In this document: piece after piece, positions 60,913 to 64,000 of the stretch
Numbering within the stretch: the stretch's first letter is position 1
How the letters are laid out: every line of letters starts with the position of its first letter
Translations under genes and position numbers: made by a program
NCBI RefSeq assembly: GCF_013694095.1
Contig: NZ_JACEFB010000003.1
Span: forward strand, 248,001 to 312,000
Direction of reading: 5' to 3'
Length of the DNA: 64,000 nt
Origin: Thermogemmata fonticola
Lineage (GTDB): Bacteria; Planctomycetota; Planctomycetia; Gemmatales; Gemmataceae
The notes under the pieces: generated by a model
Database searches by the model: none
What the model was told of the DNA's origin: nothing
What the model saw: the letters and a program-made list of their open reading frames with translations, nothing else

Positions 60913-62343
60913 TCACTGCTTCGCAGGCTCCAGAAGTTGCAAGTCCCGCGCTTCGGTCACCTCGAGCTGGGGACTGTTCCGGTTCAACCGCACCGTCCCG
61001 GTCGCCCGGATTGTCTTATTCAGGAATGTCTCCGCAGACGCTTTGGACCAGGGACCCATCTGGGCGGAGGGTGTTAGAACCACCGCGAAGTTGTCGAGAG
61101 CGCGGAAATCAGTCGTTGAGTTGAGATAGAGATTGGTCTTACCGCCGACAGAACGGACCACGAATTGCACAGTGACCCGCTCCCCGATGCGGCGGCTGGC
61201 TTGCTCCGGTGACAGTACACCGGCAGGTAACGACGGCGAAGACGTTCCCGACCCTTTGCGACGAAGCAAACTCAGGCGCAGTTTCACACCCGCAAGGGCA
61301 TCCCCCTCTACGTCACGCAACTGCACCAATATCTGCGGGTCAGGCTGTTTCCAATCCACCGCGATCCAACCGAAATGATCCCCATACGGCACCGCCGCCA
61401 CTCGTTTGCTGTTGCGCTCCGGCGCCCGCCAGCTCTTCGACGCTTGATTGAAACCGCTCGCCGTGATGTCGTAGAGCGGATAGTGCAGAACCTGAGTATC
61501 CAGACTAATTTCTCCATGATGCCGGTCGCCGCTGAGGATCAAAACGCCTTCGGCTCCCGTCCGTCGCAATAGTTCGTACAACCGCTCGCGTTCCCGCGGG
61601 AAATTGGCCCACTTCTCAAAGGGATGCTCGTCGGCCAGCACTTGAATACTCGATACTAGCAGCCGCAGTTCCGCCGGTTGTTTCAATTGCTCTTCCAGCC
61701 AACGCCACTGTTCGCTCCCCAGCATGGTCGCGTCGGGGTCGGTATTGGGCAGATAGGGAACCAGACGCAGCCGGGGATCAAACACCCCTTTCTTCAGAGG
61801 ACTGCGATGATAGCGCGTATCGAGCAAAATGACTTGGAGGCGCTGTCCCGGAGGTCCAAACACCTGAGCGTGATAGACTCCCTGGCGCTGCCGCCGCGGG
61901 TCAGCCGCGGGCACTCCATAAAAATCCAGCAGGGCCTGTTGGGCCTCGGCTTTATGCTTCCAGTCCGCCCCGGCATCGTTGATCCCATAGTCGTGATCAT
62001 CCCAGGTTCCCAGCATCCGAGGACAAGCCGCCTTGAGTTTCTGAAACGCCGGCACACGCGCGAGCTGAGCGTACTTATCCCGAATCACCTGGGGAGTCAC
62101 CTCGACCTTGCGGTCCAGGTCGGCATACATCGTGTCGCCGAGAAACAGCATCAATTCCGGCCGGGCTGCCGCGATGGTCTCGAAAATGGGCACAGGCTTG
62201 TCCTGATCCGAACAGGACCCGAAGGCGATGCGGCTGATCGACGGCGACTCTGGGGCCGCTGCTCCCAAGGGAAGCACCCAACCCGCCAAAATCCCCAACA
62301 CCACAAGCCATCTCTTCCCCATCGGCCAAGCGTGACAAAACAT
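60913..62343 (-). CDS. PhoD-like phosphodiesterase/alkaline phosphatase, secreted
   Basis: 476 residues. A signal peptide (WPMGKRWLVVLGILAGW, ending near LGAAA) is followed by the metallophosphatase core: RIAFGSCSDQDKP, LFLGDTMYADLD, RMLGTWDDHDYGINDAG, LLDTRYHRSP, VSSIQVLADEHPFEKWANFP and ILSGDRHHGEI. PhoD enzymes cleave phosphomonoesters and diesters with bound metal. The last 100 residues, after a Ser and Pro-rich linker, form a small strand-rich domain (VTVQFVVRSVGGKTNLYLNS) like the OB-type or DUF-type ends of planctomycete secreted enzymes. The ATG at 62343 follows AAGGAGG by about 10 nt; a GTG at 62352 overlaps that site. Confidence 0.9.
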   Translation of the reverse strand: MFCHAWPMGKRWLVVLGILAGWVLPLGAAAPESPSISRIAFGSCSDQDKPVPIFETIAAARPELMLFLGDTMYADLDRKVEVTPQVIRDKYAQLARVPAFQKLKAACPRMLGTWDDHDYGINDAGADWKHKAEAQQALLDFYGVPAADPRRQRQGVYHAQVFGPPGQRLQVILLDTRYHRSPLKKGVFDPRLRLVPYLPNTDPDATMLGSEQWRWLEEQLKQPAELRLLVSSIQVLADEHPFEKWANFPRERERLYELLRRTGAEGVLILSGDRHHGEISLDTQVLHYPLYDITASGFNQASKSWRAPERNSKRVAAVPYGDHFGWIAVDWKQPDPQILVQLRDVEGDALAGVKLRLSLLRRKGSGTSSPSLPAGVLSPEQASRRIGERVTVQFVVRSVGGKTNLYLNSTTDFRALDNFAVVLTPSAQMGPWSKASAETFLNKTIRATGTVRLNRNSPQLEVTEARDLQLLEPAKQ

Positions 62344-62887
62344 CGCCAGCACTCCTCCTTATGGCAGGTGGAACCGTTCGTTCAATTCTCGTTTTTGTCT
62401 CCGCGGAGTTCAGCAGATGTCATTATCTAAACAGACGTCACCCCTCTGATCTTGCCTATTCTTCCCTTGAACCTCATGCCTATCCTTTCCTGAAACATCG
62501 CTTTCCCTACCGATCCGCAGGTGCAGTGTAGTTTTCTGTTCTCCTCTTGCCAGCGGGAATACTGAACTTCGCCGTTTTTTCACTTGCCAACTAGGCTCAT
62601 AGTGGGGAATGATACTTGCGGAAAAGCTCACGCAGCAAAAAATCTCCGGCGCTCTTGAAGGAAGGCTGGCCAAGCGTCATGCTAAATAATGTCCGGTCGT
62701 GTGACTGCCGGGAAAGGTAAGCATTCCAAAAATCGGATAAGATGACACCCATTCCCACGGGAAATCAAGGGCGTGAGATACTTTCCCGGCCGGGAACAGA
62801 GTGGGCGTTCCAAGCCCAATGAGCTGGCACACGCCGGTGACTGGTTGTTCCCCCCTCTACTACCCAACGGCGAGGAGTGACATTATC
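62344..62887. other. Intergenic region between phoD-like gene and pilB/gspE
   Basis: 544 nt between divergent genes. No gene supported. A GGGAAAGTATCTC motif on the minus strand lies at about 62770-62785. GAGGAG at about 62871-62876 is the ribosome-binding site of the ATPase gene. Confidence 0.5.
62770..62785 (-). promoter_or_regulatory. GGGAAAGTATCTC intergenic motif
   Basis: Read on the minus strand, CGGGAAAGTATCTC, closely like the cores at 33532-33543 and 33562-33573. It lies about 105 nt upstream of the pilB/gspE gene, in reverse orientation to it. The role is unknown. Confidence 0.3.
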
Positions 62888-64000
62888 ATGGCCAAATCGC
62901 GCGGTGATTTCGCCGATGTTTTGCTTCGCAAGAAGGTCATCAGCCCCGAACAACTCGCTGAGGCGGAAAACACTGCCACAGCTCAAGGCCTCAAACTCCA
63001 GGATGCGCTGATCAAATTGAATTACGCCACGGCCAACGAGGTGATGGAGGCCATCGCCGAACACCACGGCCTGCAATTCGTGGACCTGACCCAAACGGAG
63101 ATTCCCAAGGCGGTGATCGAATTGGTCCCAGAATCCATCGCCCGCGAAAACGTCGTGATTCCCTTAGCACTTGAGGGGAATAGCTTGAAAATCGTCACCG
63201 CGGACCCGACCAACTACGACACGATCCAGAAGCTGCAATTCATCCTGAATAAGGACATTGTCCCCGTCTTGGCAGTCCCCGAGCAGATCACCGAGGCCAT
63301 CAACCGCTGTTACGGGCAAACCGAGACGGAATCAGTGGACTCGATGCTGGTGGAATTCACGGACACGGCAATCGAGTTCACCCAAACCGAATCGGTCAGC
63401 AGTTTGGCAGCCGCTGAAGATTCCGACGCCCCCGTGGTCCGCCTTTGCAATCTCCTGATCCAGGAAGCCATCAATCTGCGGGCTTCGGACATTCACATCG
63501 AACCGTTTGCCGACCGCGTCCGCATCCGCTACCGCATCGATGGGGTGCTGGTGGAACGGGATGCGGCACCACGCCGGTTGCTGGCCCCGCTTCTGTCCCG
63601 CCTCAAAATCATGGGCAACATCGACATTTCCGAAAAGCGGCGTCCCCAGGACGGACGGATCAAAATGACCGTCAACGGTCGACATTTCGACTTGCGGGTC
63701 AGTATCCTCCCCACCGTCCACGGTCAATCGGCGGTGATGCGTATCTTGGACCGCGGAAACATCCAAATCAATATCCGCGAACTCGGCTTTAGCGAGGAGG
63801 ACTACATCAAATTCCAGCAGATTATTAAGAGGCCGAATGGTATTTTCCTGGTAACAGGGCCGACCGGTTCAGGGAAAACCACAACTCTATACGCTGCTCT
63901 TAACGAATTGAACCGTCCCGATCGCAAAATCATCACTGCGGAAGATCCAGTTGAATACTACCTTCCCGGTGTTAATCAGGTGGAGGTAAAACACAGCATT
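62888..64000 (+). CDS. Type II/IV secretion or pilus assembly ATPase, PilB/GspE family (3' truncated by window)
   Basis: 371 residues are visible and the frame runs off the right edge. The N-terminal MshEN-like part (about 1-140: VLLRKKVISPEQLAEAENTA, NEVMEAIAEHHGLQFVDL) is followed by the catalytic core: SDIHIEPFADRVRIRYRIDG, ISEKRRPQDGRI, LRVSILPTVHGQSAVMRIL, and Walker A GPTGSGKTTT starting at residue 324. AEDPVEY follows. These ATPases drive assembly of type IV pili or type II secretion pseudopili, which may handle the DUF1559 prepilins of this genome. The ATG follows GAGGAG at a longish spacing. Confidence 0.95.
   Translation, partial: MAKSRGDFADVLLRKKVISPEQLAEAENTATAQGLKLQDALIKLNYATANEVMEAIAEHHGLQFVDLTQTEIPKAVIELVPESIARENVVIPLALEGNSLKIVTADPTNYDTIQKLQFILNKDIVPVLAVPEQITEAINRCYGQTETESVDSMLVEFTDTAIEFTQTESVSSLAAAEDSDAPVVRLCNLLIQEAINLRASDIHIEPFADRVRIRYRIDGVLVERDAAPRRLLAPLLSRLKIMGNIDISEKRRPQDGRIKMTVNGRHFDLRVSILPTVHGQSAVMRILDRGNIQINIRELGFSEEDYIKFQQIIKRPNGIFLVTGPTGSGKTTTLYAALNELNRPDRKIITAEDPVEYYLPGVNQVEVKHSI

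Noticed and set aside
1-64000. CRISPR array, prophage, integron or defence island
   Set aside because: No evenly spaced repeat arrays of three or more units, no phage structural or integrase genes, and no nuclease or toxin-antitoxin pairs that I can recognise; repeats found are two-copy only.

Overview
The window looks like a chromosomal segment of a planctomycete, most likely from the Gemmataceae. The evidence is a DUF1559 prepilin-like protein with an H-X9-DG end, two secreted heme c proteins of the planctomycete membrane-bound dehydrogenase type, a PEP-CTERM protein, two Hanks-type kinases, a small secreted protein resembling a Gemmata paralogous family, MJ0042-like zinc-ribbon membrane proteins and an LExR-type N-terminus on a very small protein. 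The DNA is moderately GC-rich by eye, with AT-rich patches inside smc and in several intergenic regions. The genus is inference; no rRNA gene is present.

Layout. 1-5.3 kb: the end of an unknown gene, smc, and an orphan OmpR-type response regulator closed by a clear terminator. 5.3-10.7 kb, minus strand: a Gly/Pro-repeat membrane protein and a PEP-CTERM protein with an HEXXH site. 11-13.9 kb, minus: a sulfate-assimilation block (cysH, an Rrf2 regulator, sat). 14-17.2 kb: a lipoprotein, a PduO-type cobalamin adenosyltransferase and a nucleotide-sugar dehydrogenase. 17.6-20 kb: secG-yicC-gmk-rpoZ. 20-25.7 kb: a phosphatase, a YdjM-like membrane protein, a small secreted protein, a threonine aldolase, an unknown secreted protein and aroC. 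25.8-30.5 kb: a 1190-residue heme protein and ung. 30.7-36.1 kb: two polytopic membrane proteins, a zinc-ribbon protein and a DUF1559 protein. 36.2-40.9 kb, minus: holA, nnrE, kdgK, eda, rph. 41.4-46.3 kb: a kinase-TPR receptor, a very small protein and a lipid A-type acyltransferase. 46.4-51.6 kb: lysC with four ACT units, csrA, a HEAT-like lipoprotein and an exported methyltransferase. 51.6-58.8 kb: a PQQ-type sugar dehydrogenase with three heme c motifs, tRNA-Leu(UAG), a tandem alpha/beta-hydrolase-like protein and a DUF4058 protein. 59.2-64 kb: a second kinase, a PhoD-like phosphatase and the start of a pilB/gspE ATPase that runs off the window.

Most of this is ordinary chromosome. The strongest non-coding signal is a pair of about 104-bp non-coding elements with 25-bp terminal inverted repeats (21828-21930 and 49534-49637). 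Their interiors lie in opposite orientation, and the second copy has a perfect 8-bp target duplication, so it is a MITE-like mobile element. The second signal is a two-block motif shared by the regions upstream of cysH and of the Rrf2 gene, a candidate operator for the sulfur genes. Other items are a GGGAA-TATCT intergenic motif, several two-copy tandem repeats with 28-30 bp period, kinase-like and hydrolase-like proteins with altered catalytic motifs, and a strong ribosome-binding site placed before an out-of-frame reading frame upstream of the DUF4058 gene. I found no CRISPR array, prophage, complete transposase gene or defence island.
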